A DNA stretch of 64,000 nucleotides from Thysanoteuthis rhombus (GCA_963457665.1 OY735212.1:60513323-60577322), one strand, 5' to 3'. Counted from the stretch's first letter, positions 1 to 12,119 are shown. Notes: generated by a model from the sequence alone, not told the origin. Made by a program: numbers and translations.

Positions 1-329
1 AAAAAGTTTTTAAAAATTCAATTTTAAAACTTGGCTCCATTTTTCTTGGTGACAGATCCGTCAATTATGACAGAATCAATATCTTTTCAGTCAAAACCAT
101 AAAAACAGCCTCAATCTGCTCAGAATTCCTCTCTGAGTACACAAAAGTATTTTTTCTTTTTCTTATGATTAACTTCATGCTATTTTCTTGCAGTTATAAC
201 CAAAATTAAACTTTCAAAAAAGTTTAATCATTGCAACATGTTTTAAAAGATCATTAAGAATGTGTGCGGTAGTCGCGAGTAAAACAAAAAATTCAGTCAA
301 TAACATGAATCATAAATTTCATAAAACTG

Positions 330-573
330 CAGTGCAGTAATAATTAGCTATAAGAGCAACGCTATGTGAAAGCAGCTATACTACCAGTCACAGGTTCAAT
401 TCCTGTAGCAGCCCCATTTTCTTCAATTGTTTATTCTATTTACATTGTCTAGGCCAAATTATGCATTCACCATGTAATAACAGGAGATGATTTCAAATTA
501 TTTGAATATAATGTAATGCAATCCATAATCATTTCAGTCAGATCATGTGTCGATTTCTTAATAATACATATTC

Positions 574-630
<57 letters not shown>
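330..630 (+). mobile_element. tRNA-derived SINE with TA tail, copy 1
   Basis: The head at about 338-415 has an A-box-like stretch (ttagctataagagcaa, about 344-359) and a B box (ggttcaattcc, 393-403). The T arm is perfect: stem acagg/cctgt around loop ttcaatt. A tRNA-unrelated body of about 150 bases follows, ending gatttcttaata, then a (TA)n tail. The same body and tail recur at 24.8-25.3 kb and 26.1-26.4 kb. This order of head, body and simple-repeat tail is that of a Pol III SINE. Confidence 0.7.
562..630. repeat. (TA)n microsatellite
   Basis: Near-uninterrupted TA dinucleotides; serves as the tail of the SINE just upstream. Confidence 0.95.
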
Positions 631-631
<1 letters not shown>

Positions 632-1523
632 TTGAGAAATAGAAAGTTGAAGGATCAAACAGTGACAATTTCTGGATAGAAATGGCCAGTCCTCCTATCT
701 ATACTATCTTCTGTAAAAAAAAAATCTATAAAATAAGCAGTTCATGGTTACAAAAACTCAACCCAAATTGAAAAAGCCACCTATTTAGAAAAAAAAAGAC
801 CCCGTTCAAAAAAAATAGAACCTTGCTCAAGATCAACATTTCTCTCCTATGAGTTTAACTTACCTAACACTTGAAATAGAATATCAGATCTTTCACTTTT
901 CTCTTCTTTTCTCTTCTACTTCAACCTAGGCTCCAAATGTATTTTCTTCAGCATACCTCAGATATGTCCCATGTTCATTTGACTTGACAGGAGATCAAGA
1001 TATTTTCAATTCAATTCAACTGTTGTCACCTTGAAAGGCAGAAATACTGACTATAACTCAGGAAGGAGAACATTTTTTTAACCTCTCAAACTGAATGGAA
1101 TTCTTCAGTTAAGAATAATATCTTCCCAGCCATTTCTGACAAAATTTGTACAGTCAAATAACCATGAATAGCAGATATGCTTATAAACATGTTGGTGAGG
1201 ACATACCAGCATATTTTTAAATACATATAGCATCTTGATAAAATGATAAGTTTACTGAGTTTTATGCTTGTTCTGTCATTATTATTTCCACTTGTCCTTC
1301 AATCAATTCTTCTCTTTCCATCAGAAATAATGCTTGCTTTGATAAAATAATGAGTGGCAGAAAAAAACAACCCACAAGAAATTAGGAGTAACCAAGTTTT
1401 GTGGTAGGAGGTGCCACAAAATACTCAGCTATTACTGACTGAGCAATTACTGTTTAAATTTGATTATTAACTTGTTTAAGAGATATCTCTTGGGTATCAG
1501 GAATTTCAGATTTCAGACTTGAC
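631..1523. other. AT-rich sequence, nothing recognised
   Basis: I see no repeat family, exon or RNA here. A donor-like site at 857 (minus strand) has no open exon behind it. Confidence 0.5.
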
Positions 1524-1526
1524 TAA

Positions 1527-1602
1527 CAGCCTAAAGAGAATCGAACCCACTCAAGAAGTAATGATCTTCAAGACGAGCTTGCTAACCACTTTTCTAAGGT
1601 GA
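1527..1602 (-). pseudogene. tRNA-Ser-like relic
   Basis: The minus strand has an A-box-like stretch (agtggttagcaagc), a possible TGA anticodon inside cttgaaga, and a B box gggttcgattctc. The acceptor stem pairs poorly, and no CCA-ready 3' end is seen. It may be a tRNA pseudogene or the head of another SINE. Length and arms approximate a tRNA; function is unlikely. Confidence 0.4.
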
Positions 1603-1604
1603 TC

Positions 1605-4146
1605 TATTTTTATACGAGGCTAAACTTAGTGGAACAAGGCCACAATTGTGGGGTAACCAGTGAAAATCTGGTGAATTAGTCATTTAGACAAGCCTCTAAT
1701 CATTGTATCATGATAGGCAATGTTTTATGTTTACTAAGCTTAACTAGTCTAGTATAAGGCCACATGGGGAGTACTCAAAGGGTATAAAACTTACTCCAGT
1801 AGGAATGGTCTGCAAAACTGAAAAAAGATTACTCCACGACTGTGCTCTCAGTTATTAACTTTTAAGTGAAGAAACTTATCTCAAATAAGAGATAAAGGAA
1901 AGTTGTTTGTCTTCCAGGACAGGGCTTATTGGAGAGATCAAAATTGCAGTTTGTTTTTTTAAAACCTTTTGAACCTCAGCTGGCATTCACAAGCCTTCAT
2001 TGCATCAAAATACAATTCACAAATGTTTCTCATTGCCTTCATAGCAGTACAACCCTTCAAATTTCATACTGTAAGCAATGATGAATATGTTTCTTCAGAA
2101 TTCTCTATCCTCCATGGGGTTAAACTTTGCTAAACATAATAAACGATACACTGCCAAATAGAAGAGATGATGAACCAAATCCACACATTGTTTCCTACTA
2201 TTTAACCTTGGTCTTGCCTTAGTAGGTGGCTTATAATTTATAGCACTGAAATACATAATCACTTTCCGAACACCCGAATATTTGTCTGAATCAATTCACA
2301 AATGCCAGAGAAAGTCATGTTATCGAAGTGTCAGAATTTGTCTTAGGCTCTGCCTTTATCTTTTCTCGTGACCTTTACTTCAAAACATCTCATTGGCAGC
2401 TTTCTCTAGAATAGTATGGCTTCTTATACTTGTATTGCAAAAGTAATCAACAAGAAATTTTTCATTAAAGAATGAGAAACATCATAGGATTGCAATTCAT
2501 GATATTAAATCCAATGACTCATCCATCCAGTTCTTTCGAAGAGATCTTTGCATGGACTTAATATAATGTAACTTTTAATTTCCACCTGAAAAATGTCTGG
2601 AATAACTTTGTAATGAAGTGAACTATTCATCACTAACATATACCCATAAAAAATTAATGGGTTATTTACATATGATTCTAATTGTAACTAAGGAGCCTAT
2701 AGCTATTTTGTTATGTAATTCATTTTTGATAATTCGAGTGAACTAATTGTGAGTTTTTTTAAAGTTTCAACCCAACATTGAACATTTCTTTTGGTCACTT
2801 ATACGCAATCTTTTTAAAAATTTTTCTTCCAGACAATCAGCTTTTCTGTAACATAATATTCATTGTTATGCCACAACAGACTATGTCATTATATCAAAAC
2901 TCTTCATTGTTTTTTTAGCTCTGTTAATCTATTTCACATTGAGCAATCCATTATAACTTTGAAGTTTTAACAGGACTTGGATTGGACATATAATTGAACA
3001 TACTAATTTGCATATATGGTTTTCATATGGATAGATCAAAAATGAAGATACAACTCTCAATAAACAATCAAATTATGAAAACACTTCTTATGTAAACCTT
3101 CAGGCATTCAACTATTGTTAGAGGAATTGATTCCATGATTAGCAGTTATAGATTCAAATATCATGTGTTCAAAATAATGAAAGGAAATGTTCAAGATATA
3201 ACTTGATGATTCAACATTTATGAGCAGTGAGATATCAGAAACAGTGAGCCAAAACTGTCAACATAAGTTTCTCCGATTTTCAAGTCACGTCATTTTAAGA
3301 GTAAGGTGACATCGTACAGTATTTATTTATTGTCATCATCTTAGCTTCTGAAAGGGATGCAAGTGACATTGTGTGATTGGTGCGATGAGTCATTGGTTCT
3401 GGTTTCATCAGATTGGAACAAAATAAACAGCCATTAAGATTTCAAAACGTTATAACTCGAACACCACTTGATAAGTCAGAGTAAGAACCATCAAAATCGA
3501 CACAATGTTGTCAATGATCTGGCCGCAAATTTATTCCCAGCTGGGTCACTGGAGTTGACAAACCAATAGATGACATTTTCAATCTGGTCAACATTAGTGT
3601 ACACCAACCATGTATATGTAACTGAGACCCGGAAAAGGTGGTAATTGGTAGGGGTGGTGTCTGATCAATTTGAAAGGCAGGGGCAAGAGCTTGACACCTA
3701 ACTGCATCAGATCACAATCATCTGCTATATAGGACTGTTGTAAGACTGGATCGAAATGACCGAAGATCGATAAATAAGATCACTCCATTACAGAGACATG
3801 TGTCAGTTTTTTAAAGAGCTTCATCATCAAAATCTACTGATTAGGACTTTCCATACAAAATATTATGAATGAATTCAACTTGAGTTCTCCTTCAAGTCTT
3901 GGTCAAGTCTGGTAAGATCAACACAGATTCAACTTTGAATAGTTATGCAGAATTCGAATGCCTAATGTTTAGTTCAGAAGTATGAATAGATATCCACAAA
4001 TTGTTTCTACTGAAATGTTTGTACACTAATAGTTGGCGAATTATGAAAAGACAAAGGTTTTTCAAAGTATCTGGCAATGATCTTTCATGCAGTCTCTGAT
4101 AAATATCAAAGAATTAAATGGATAATAATACCAAAGGAAAGAATGA
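1605..4146. other. Unassigned sequence with one small family A relic
   Basis: About 3230-3285 resembles the inverted 3' end of family A (gagccaaaactgtcaac). The rest, including a moderately GC-rich stretch at 3500-3750, was not matched to anything. A possible exon ending at 3902 was considered and rejected. Confidence 0.4.
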
Positions 4147-4149
4147 ATA

Positions 4150-4575
4150 GGTCTAGTTATTTACCCAACAGAAACCGTCAGATGGCTTACATCATTTGGC
4201 AGCATGCCATGTTGGGGGCAATCAATTAAAACATTGGAAGAAGGGATGATTGATGAATAAGTTACTTCTCACGCCTTTTGTTGGGCAGTAACCACTAAAA
4301 AGTAGGAATTTAAAAAAACAAGCAGACACAAACTGGGGACGGATTTAGCATAAATGTGCTTTGCAAATTGAACCCCTATCAAGAACTTATTCAGGAGGGA
4401 GATTAAATAAAATTAGATGAAATGTTTTTTGTGGATGTAAGGGATCAATGTTGGAAATTTCAGCCTTCTGTCTCCACTGATGTGACTTGTATATCCATGT
4501 ATAGCCAACTAGCCAGACTGACTTGAAAACTGAAGAAAAACTATTTTGATCATCTCTGTTTAGAGTTTCTATTAC
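4150..4575 (+). mobile_element. Family A element, near full length
   Basis: Recognised by shared blocks: aacagaaaccgtcagatg at the start, gggggcaatcaattaaaaca, a taccactaaaaag block, tttagcataaatgtgctttg, gccttctgtctccactgatg, and a closing gccagactgacttgaaaact. The family recurs more than a dozen times here. Its ends carry short inverted repeats around agaaacYgtca, typical of a non-autonomous DNA transposon. Class is inferred; no coding part is seen in any copy. Confidence 0.6.
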
Positions 4576-4987
4576 TGACTGAGCATGAGATATTGGAACT
4601 GTTGATATTCAATTAACTAATCTTAACCTAACACAAATCACAACAATGGAGGGACCCAAAGAGAATTGAATTCTTAGCTATGGCCTTCACAAATAGGTGA
4701 CCTAGAACTAATTTCTATGGGGGATAATTCAAAACTTTTAGCATTGAAGAATCGAAACAAAAGCCTGGATCCAAGGTTCAGATCGAAGCTGGTATTGTGC
4801 ATGAAATCTAATATCCAAAGTGTAAATTAAATCCAACAAAGTTCAAAGCAAATTAGAGAACTCAAGGCTGAAATCTAAACTAGTAGACAAAACTGAAATA
4901 GAATCTGAAGTATTCGAGTCTTAATTTAAATCTAAGTTATATGGTTAAATTAAAAGCCAGAGTTTAAAATTCAAATTACATCAAAAG

Positions 4988-5285
4988 AGGTCTGATAGTC
5001 ACTCAATAGAAACCATCATTTGACCAATGTCTTTTGGCAGCCTACTATCTTGGGGGTGATCAATTAGATAATTGGGAAAAGGGTTGATCAATGAATCAGT
5101 TACTTCTCTCACCTTTTTTTTGCAGTGATTGCTAAAAACGCTTTAATTACACAGTAAAGGATCAATTTAGCATAAACCTATATTGCAAATTGAACCTTCC
5201 CTCTCTAATTGAAGACTTACTTTCAGGAGAATGCAAATGTTTGAATTTTCAGCCCTCTAGCTACATTGGTGTTTCAGTATTTGGT
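4988..5285 (+). mobile_element. Family A element, 3' truncated
   Basis: Runs from gtctgatagtcactcaatag to agccctctagctacattggt and then loses similarity. A hAT-type sequence follows at about 5340. Confidence 0.6.
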
Positions 5286-5339
5286 TATGTTTAGTGACTG
5301 TCAAAAACTGTAGTTTTGAAGGTACAAAAGTGGTTGCTT

Positions 5340-5625
5340 TTTTCCATGAAGGCTATCATACAGAGGACGTATGCGTAGAACACACTTTTAGTTTTTAATG
5401 AACTAGAAAAATAAACTATTTTTGACCTTTGAACACATTCATTTTAAATGGATTACATTTATTCAAATTCTCATATATAGTAGAGGTCTGTGTACAATAT
5501 TTATACTTTTTGGTAGTTACACGATGGATTATGTTTTTATGCCACAAGATTCGAAATGTCAGGTTTGGAAGGATCACTGCTACGGACACCCTATCATTGG
5601 TTGACAAACCCCAGTTTCAAAACCA
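5340..5625 (-). mobile_element. hAT-type non-autonomous element, degraded copy
   Basis: Parallel to the better copy at 6156-6476 along its length (shared blocks around tttgacctttgaacacatt, gtctgtgtacaatatttat, ggatcactgctacggac). It ends in caaaccccagtttc then aaaaccac, the hAT pattern CAGTGGTTT plus a CTGGGGTT-like motif read on the minus strand. Confidence 0.5.
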
Positions 5626-5837
5626 CAGGATTACAGTGATTAAAAAATCAAATTTGTAATAACGCAGGGAAGAAATTACAAGTCTATTTATATTAGTTCC
5701 ATCAAAATTAAATATAGCAATAGAGAGACAATTCTTATGAAATTTCCCACTCATCAATATTTATGATCTTTAGGTGCATAGTTACGAAATATCAGCAGTG
5801 CTATTTCAGAAGCTTATTAATTAAAAGTTATACTAAC

Positions 5838-6155
5838 AGGTCTGGTTAGTCACTCAGTAGAAACCATCATGAGGCCAACATCTTTAAGAAGTAGCTGTGT
5901 TGGATGTGATCAGTTAGAAAAAATGAAAAAGGGGTGATCAATGAATAAGTTACTCCTCTCACCATTTTGGGGAAGAGGTCACTAAAAAGTATGAATTTTC
6001 CAAAAGCAAGTGAGCACAAGCTAAGGACCAATTTAGCATAAACATATATTGCAAACTGAAACCCCCTAAAAACCTATTATGGTGGGGGGATGAGAAAAAT
6101 AATTTTTTTCTAGGTATGATAAGGAGTGAATGTTGAAATTTTCAGCCCTCTAGCT
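5838..6155 (+). mobile_element. Family A element, left part (split by hAT)
   Basis: Starts ggtctggttagtcactcag and runs to the family block ttcagccctctagct, where a hAT-type element interrupts it. The same copy resumes at 6477. Confidence 0.7.
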
Positions 6156-6476
6156 CAGACTCCTTCTACAGAGGAAATATTTCTAGTGGACCCCAATTAC
6201 TAGCAATAAGTTTTTAGACTAATCAATGAACTAAAATAAAAGACATTTTGACCTTTAAAGACCACATTTATTGTAAATTGATTACATTTTTTGAATTCTA
6301 ATATATAGTACAGATCTGTGTATAATAATAATGTTTTTTGATAGCTGTGCAATGGATGGTTTTGTTTTTCTGCCCCAAGATTCACAATTTGAGGTTTAGA
6401 GCGAACACTGCTGCGGACCCTAAGCAATATTTGACTGAACCCCAGGGGAACCCGAACCCCAGTTTTTAAACCACTG
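6156..6476 (-). mobile_element. hAT-type element, 321 bp, with 8-bp target duplication
   Basis: It sits exactly between two copies of an 8-base target, ctctagct (6148-6155) and ctctggct (6477-6484), inside a family A element. The right end read inward starts CAGTGGTTTAAAAACTGGGG and then repeats a GGGGTTC motif, typical of hAT ends. The left end begins CAGACTCC. No transposase is present, so it is non-autonomous. Confidence 0.75.
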
Positions 6477-6590
6477 CTCTGGCTCCATTGGCACAGCCTG
6501 TATGTATGATATACACATAGCCAGAGAGCCAGCCAGACCAACTTAAAAACTGAATAATTTTGGTAACAGTTTTGGTTTACGGTTTCTTAT
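6477..6590 (+). mobile_element. Family A element, right part after hAT
   Basis: Resumes with the target copy, then ccattggcacagcctgtatg, agccagccagaccaactt and a final ggtttacggtttcttat. Confidence 0.65.
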
Positions 6591-6889
6591 AAGGAATTCA
6601 GTGGAATGAAAAATCAATTTGTTGCACAATGTTGTTGCAACAGGGCTTGAATTGATATAGCCAGAAGTTACAAACAAGAATCTGATTTCTTGTCTTTGAA
6701 TTGATTTTGTATAGATTTTCTGTATTGAAATCCTAATCAAAGTCACACCACTGGGCACAAGCAAAAGCAAGCTATAAATATTTTTCAAAATATCTAATAT
6801 CCATTCCATGAATTTGCTTTCATCTGAAGAACAATATAAACCAGAAGTTTCTTTCAAATGCTTCATGCCACTATTGGAGTTCTGGAGGA

Positions 6890-7235
6890 ACAGGTCTGGT
6901 TAGTCACTCAATAGAAACTGTCACCTGAACAACATCTTTCAGCATCATCCTAAGTTGGGGATGATCAACTGAAAATTGGAAGAAAGGGTGATCAATGAAT
7001 AAGTTTTGTAGGATCACTAAAAACTCTAATTTTTTCTTTCAAAGCAAGTGTGAACACAGAAGGATACAATGTAAGGGTCCAATACACTTAAATTGTAAAT
7101 TAACCCCCACCTTTTTTCTAAGGATTCACAGTAAATGCTTTCAGCTCTATAACTTCATTGGTTTGGCTTGTATGCATGATACATGCATAGCCAACCAGCT
7201 AGACTAGCTTAAAACTGAAGAAACCCATGTTGCAA
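6890..7235 (+). mobile_element. Family A element
   Basis: Full order of family blocks, from ggtctggttagtcactcaat through tcaatgaataagtttt to gccaaccagctagactagct. It is internally shortened compared with other copies. Confidence 0.65.
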
Positions 7236-7449
7236 GTTTTTAATATTGGAGTTGAGATTATGACTTTGACTTGCTGGCTGAATTCTACCTTTCCTCACTT
7301 CAATCATTGTATTGTTGACGAATACTTCAGTAAATGAGTCTTTCATATTCAGCTTTTAAGATTGAACAGTAGACTCTGCAGCACAAAATTCAATTGTTTA
7401 ACCAGTGAGCAATCAAATGGCAACTTATAGATCCACACCTTGTTTAAAT

Positions 7450-7738
7450 GAATCATTGTAGCCTGCGCAAGTACCAGAACTAATTATCTAAAAAAATTAT
7501 CCAAAATTATCTAAAAAATAGATCTTTTATCAGAAATTATCTTTAAAAAAATACCAGCACATGGTGCCGAACAGTATACTCATACAAATCTTCAAGGTTG
7601 TAGCCCCAAAAATGTGATGGGGGCACCCAGAGATGCACATGTATACAAACATACATGGACGGGCAAAAGGAGAAGAAGCTGTAGCCCATTTCGCTGGTTA
7701 GTTAGGTAGGCCATTCATGGTGCTACAGTGATTGGATA
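7450..7738 (+). mobile_element. Family B element
   Basis: Begins gaatcattgtagcctgcgca, has attatctaaaa repeats, tataccagcacatggtgcc-like and caaggttgtagcccc blocks, and ends gtgctacagtgattgg. The start gaatcaYYRtagcc and end ggctaYRgtgattc are inverted repeats, so the family looks like a MITE of about 330 bases. Eleven or so copies occur in the window. Confidence 0.6.
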
Positions 7739-7769
7739 AAATGGTTGATCAAACTGTCAGATAGATATG

Positions 7770-8040
7770 ATAGGGCAGAGCTTTCCAAATAGCATAAGAT
7801 TTGAACATTATTGGTCCCAAAATGAGACCGAGGGAAGCTTTTTTTTTTAATAATAAAAAATGTTTCCAGATGTAACCAAATGGTGTATTCATGCAAAAAG
7901 ATTGTAGCCCCAAAAATGCGACCAAAAGTACCCAGAGACAAACACGCACACACAAACACAAAGACAAGCAAAGAGAGAAGAATCTGTTGTTGATTTGGCT
8001 GACTGGTCGGGTGGGCAATTAGTGGGGCTACGGTGATTCT
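7770..8040 (+). mobile_element. Family B element, 5' truncated
   Basis: Shares the ttggtcccaaaatgagacc, gattgtagccccaaaaatg and gactggtcgggtgggcaat blocks and ends ggggctacggtgattct. The long minus-strand open frames over it are incidental. Confidence 0.6.
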
Positions 8041-8280
8041 ATATTTCTCTACTTGAAGACTTAATAGATATTTAGTTGGCTCATTGCTCTCATTCACAAA
8101 TATCACTAAAATGCATATTTTCTTACATCATTAATCTCTAATCTGTCAGTGTTATACACATCCATATACCTTGCCAACAGCTACATAAGAATAGAAAATG
8201 TTACATATCATAACTGACTGACTATTTTTTTTTCTTACATATAACATCCATTTTGAATAATAATATCCATATTTCGCATC

Positions 8281-8615
8281 AATGACTGTAGCCCGTGCAA
8301 ATCCAGAACTAATTATCTGGAAAATTATCAAAAAAAGATCTTCTAAAATTATCTAAGAAATATAAGTGCAAGATTCAGGCATTATTGGTCCAAAATGATC
8401 ATAGAGACCCCGCCTAAAAAACTTTTTAAATTCCCCCCAAAATTGTTTTTAGATAGTGCCTAGTGGTGTACTTATGCAAATTTTCAAGGTTGGAGCCCCT
8501 AAAATTTGACCCGGAGGACTTGGAGACACACACACACATACACAGTTTGGCAATGGGGAAAAATCTATAGACCAGCGGTTGATTGGGCGGGCCATTTGTA
8601 GGGCTAAAATGATTC
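8281..8615 (+). mobile_element. Family B element
   Basis: Runs from tgactgtagcccgtgcaaat to gtagggctaaaatgattcaa with the standard internal blocks, including a cacacacacata run. Confidence 0.65.
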
Positions 8616-9278
8616 AATTAATAGAATCTGATTTAATTTAAAGTATACACATGAATGAAAGTATGTGGAATATGGCTTCTAAACTAGAATAAAAATGATA
8701 TGTATTGATCAATCAACTACATTTTTTTAAAGTCAAGTTTCAATAACTTAATATACAAATTTCAGAATTTTAAAAAAAGAAAAGGAAAACACTAGTCATT
8801 GTCTCATTCTCTCTTTTTCTCATTTTAGATTCTATCCTTCTCTTTTTATCATATTCAGTTGATAACTTTTGTTTGGTAATATATATGACTATATTATGAA
8901 CTTTATTTCATACAGTTTTGTAATAGCTACCTAGAAAAAAACAAAGACACTAAGATTGAAAAATTTCAATAATGTTATTCACAATTTCATTCTGATGTTT
9001 TCTCTGTTCTAATAAACATGGACTTTTCATGCAAACAATTGCCAATAGAGAAAATGAATAAAGGAAATAGGAGTGTTCTGCTGGGGGCAGACAGTTGTAG
9101 CTTTGAACAGATAGAAAGAAGCTCTTTGGTTTAAGACTAGTTCCATCTATCCTGGCAAATTATCAGATATCTCTGCTATACTTATTACTGAAAGTGAAAG
9201 CCACTTACTCTTGTTACTATTCATAACATTTGTATTTTGGGAATTCTTCTCTTCACATTATCTCGTGATTTATTTCAG
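8616..9278. other. Intronic or upstream sequence, no repeat recognised
   Basis: AT-rich. A pyrimidine-rich acceptor-like site at 8826 and a donor-like site at 8876 enclose an open stretch, but joining it to the exon at 9279 would create a stop. Confidence 0.4.
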
Positions 9279-9362
9279 AAGCAAAAACATCATCGTTGTT
9301 GATAAATATATCAGTAAATATACTGTGGCTGCTTCCTTAGCAGATTTAGCAGTTCATTTAAA
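9279..9362 (+). CDS. Candidate exon 1 (first visible), 84 bp
   Basis: The acceptor is a TC-rich stretch ending tatttcag at 9278; the donor is gtaaga at 9363. Only the frame starting with one leftover base is open: it reads SKNIIVVDKYISKY then TVAASLADLAVHL, 27 full codons, and leaves two bases (AA). Those join the A that opens the exon at 28361 to give Lys. The other two frames contain stops. The exon is symmetric (phase 2 in, phase 2 out). A preceding exon ending in phase 2 must exist, but none in 1-9278 fits. The peptide is aliphatic and probably helical; no domain is recognised. Confidence 0.6.
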
Positions 9363-10139
9363 GTAAGAGATGCTTGAAGTTTAATTTTAGCTTAATAAAT
9401 CATATTACTATATTTCGGTTTTCAAAAACAGACCAAAAAAAAATGTTTATTTAATTTGGTCACTGTCTATGGCATTACGAAGAATATTTGATTATTTCAT
9501 GGTAAACCTATTGAAACGCATTTCACTCAAAATAACACCTCAAAATTATTCAGCTGAAAACAAGGTTTTAAATAAAATATGTCTATCTGCTTTGAAAATT
9601 TTGCATGCATTCTAATGTTATTAAATGAAATTTGATATTACATGAAGAAGAAAATTGAAACAAAAAGCAAGTACCATTAGTGCAAGAGTTTCTGTCATAA
9701 AAACTTTAACTCATCAGTCAAATCAAATAATTTATTTAGGCTAACATCCTCATTTTAAAAGTAAACAAATGAGAATTGAGTCATGCTGAATAGATTTTCT
9801 CAGTGCTGCCTTCAAGAAAGAGTTTGCTTTAATTCATTAGTAACTGTCAAAAGAAGTTCTAGGAACATTCTGTTAAATATCTTCTCATTTATGACCATTG
9901 AAATACCTTACCTTTAAATATTTTTCTTAAAGTCTAATAGAGTTGATAATGTCAGTATCTTTTAAAAGCTGCTTTTATAAAAAGTACATTTTTAAAAATT
10001 GCAGTACTTCTAAAATCTACAGTATCATAGAATCAGCCGCATAAATTTCTACACTTAATTTGATTATTCAGCATCGATTAGTAAGCATAATCATTTTGCA
10101 AGAGGTGTCTTATATACAATGGTGCGATTCAAATTTTTT
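9363..10139 (+). other. Start of 19-kb intron, no repeat recognised
   Basis: Begins gtaagagatg. No feature is seen until the satellite array at about 10.14 kb. Confidence 0.45.
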
Positions 10140-12115
10140 CAAATCAGTACAGGAAATTAGATGATATTTCCAGCAGAATTGCTCAAATATGAGAAAAGAA
10201 TGAAAACTATTGTACACTGGTAGATTTTATGATACTCCTTTGTGAAAAACAAAGTACACACAATCTGACTGAAACTGTGGTCACCACCTTTTATCAAAAA
10301 TGGCTGTCCATTAAAAAAAATTGCTGTATAGATTAATTGATATTCCAAGCAGAATTGAACAAAATTTGAAAAAAGTGTTAAAACTTGCATACTGGTAAAT
10401 TTTTTAAAACTCTTTTAAATAAAACCAGGATACACACAAAAAACAGTGTCCGCCATGTTTGTATCAAAATGGCCTCTGTAAAGAAAAAAAATTCGAAATA
10501 TAGAGCAAAAGAAAAATAAATTTCAATCAGAATTGCTCAAAACACGAAAGAAAATTGAAATCTTGTTCACTGGTAGATTTTTTATGTTCTTTCGTATAAA
10601 ATCAGAATACACACAATGTAATCAAAACTGTGGCCGCCATCTTTATTTTGAAATGCCGGCAATAAAAAATTTAAAACGTGCAGTATAGATTGATTGAAAT
10701 TCCAAACAGAATTGTTCAAAACATTAAAAAAAAAGTGTGAAAACTTGCATTCTGGTAGATCTTTTTGTGTTCTTTTATATCAAACCTAGATATACATGAT
10801 TTGTCCAAAACTGCGACTGCCATTTTATTTCAAAATGGCGGCTATTGAAAAAAAGAGTTGCAATATAAGACAGTTCATTAATTGTAATTTCAACCAGAAT
10901 TGTTCAAAATAAGATAAAAGGTTGAAAACTCGCATACTGGTATATATTTTAATGCTCTTTCATATAAACATACAATACAGACAACCTGACTAAAACTGCG
11001 GCCACCATTCCCATTTCAAAATGGCCACCATAAAAACAAAATTTGCAATATAGATAAATTGACCTTTTAACCAGAATTGATCAAAATGTAAAAAATAAGA
11101 AAACTTATAGATTTTTCAATACTCTTTAATCAAACCTGCAGACTCACACGGTTTTGTCATTTGTCACAGAATTTTTTATTTCAATTTTAAAATTTCACAA
11201 TTACGGGTCCATTTCACACACTTTTCAACATTCTTCTTGCAAACTTTTAAGAACAACCATTTCAAACAATTTTAACAACTTTTCATTTTTTTTTTTTGTG
11301 ACCACTTTATTTGATTAAAACATTCTTACATTTGCATTTATATTGTCTGTAATATTGTTGCCTATTTCCTGTATGTTGTTTAAATTCATTGTATGGCTAT
11401 GGACTGAACAATAAGATTAAAGGAGCCTGAGATCCAGTGTCACAAATGATAATCGAATGATGACCTAAAGAATGAGAATTGATATTTTGTTAAAAAATTG
11501 AACATTTATGGAAGAATTAAATCATGTCTTTTACTTAGTTTTACTTTCTTTTAGCAACAACTAAAGATTTCCAGATTTTTGGTAAAATCTCCAGATTGTT
11601 TTATATAAAAAAATAAGATTTTAGCACTTCAGAGGTTGGCAAATCTGTTTTATATAAAACAAATTACACACAATCTGACCAAAACTGCAGTCATCATTTT
11701 TTTTTTAAGTATGTCCACCATTAAAAAACAAAATTTGCAATATAGATTAATGGACATTTCAACCGAACTTGTTCAATACAAAAAGATCTGTGGAAACTTG
11801 CATGCTGGTAGATTCATGTAAAATCAGGATAGACACAATCTGACCAAAACTGCAACCACCATCTTCATTTCAAAATGGCTGTAAAAAAAAAAAAATTTGC
11901 AATACAGTACAAGAGGATTAGAATTGTTCAAAATTTGAAAAAAGTATGAAACCTTGCATACTGTTAGATTTTCTAATGCTCTTTTATATAAAAACAGTAC
12001 ACATGCTATCTAATTGCTTTATGGCAGTCATTTTCAAATAATCATGGAAGCTGCAGTTTTGGTCAGAGCATATGAATCCTGTTTTTATATGAAAGAACAT
12101 ATAATTTTGAAAGCA
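10140..12115. repeat. Tandem satellite, ~180-bp unit (family C), interrupted
   Basis: Repeated blocks are ccagaattgttcaaaa, aaaacttgcatactggtaga, tcttttatataaaacc, cacacaatctgaccaaaact and gcggccgccat-ttcaaaatggcg. The 'ctgcggccaccat' block recurs near 10270, 10448, 10631, 10813, 10996, 11685 and 11850, spaced about 165-185 bases where uninterrupted. Copies are diverged. A family D element interrupts at about 11140-11640. The last block (12035-12115) is inverted. Confidence 0.75.
11140..11640 (+). mobile_element. Family D element inserted in satellite
   Basis: About 500 bases matching 29222-29765 throughout: cacggttttgtcat, gaacaaccatttcaaacaat, acattcttacatttgcattt, atattgttgcctatttcct, gatgatgacct. 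The outer ends of the second copy resemble each other inverted (caaacctaccaact and the complement of agttggcaagtgtg), suggesting a DNA-transposon derivative. Confidence 0.55.
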
Positions 12116-12119
12116 GGAT

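Noticed and set aside
3842-3902. Open stretch ending in a gtaaga donor
   Set aside because: Weak acceptor, and joining it to 9279 would create TGA at the junction.
7723-8106. Minus-strand open frames of 89 and 127 codons
   Set aside because: They cover family B repeat sequence, recur in other copies with different frames, and have no protein motif.
8827-8875. Possible exon upstream of 9279 with a fine pyrimidine tract
   Set aside because: The frame that ends in phase 2 would form TGA across the junction with the exon at 9279; the other frames have the wrong phase or a stop.
10140-12115. CRISPR-like array
   Set aside because: The units are ~180 bases, diverged and without regular spacers; this is a satellite in eukaryotic DNA.
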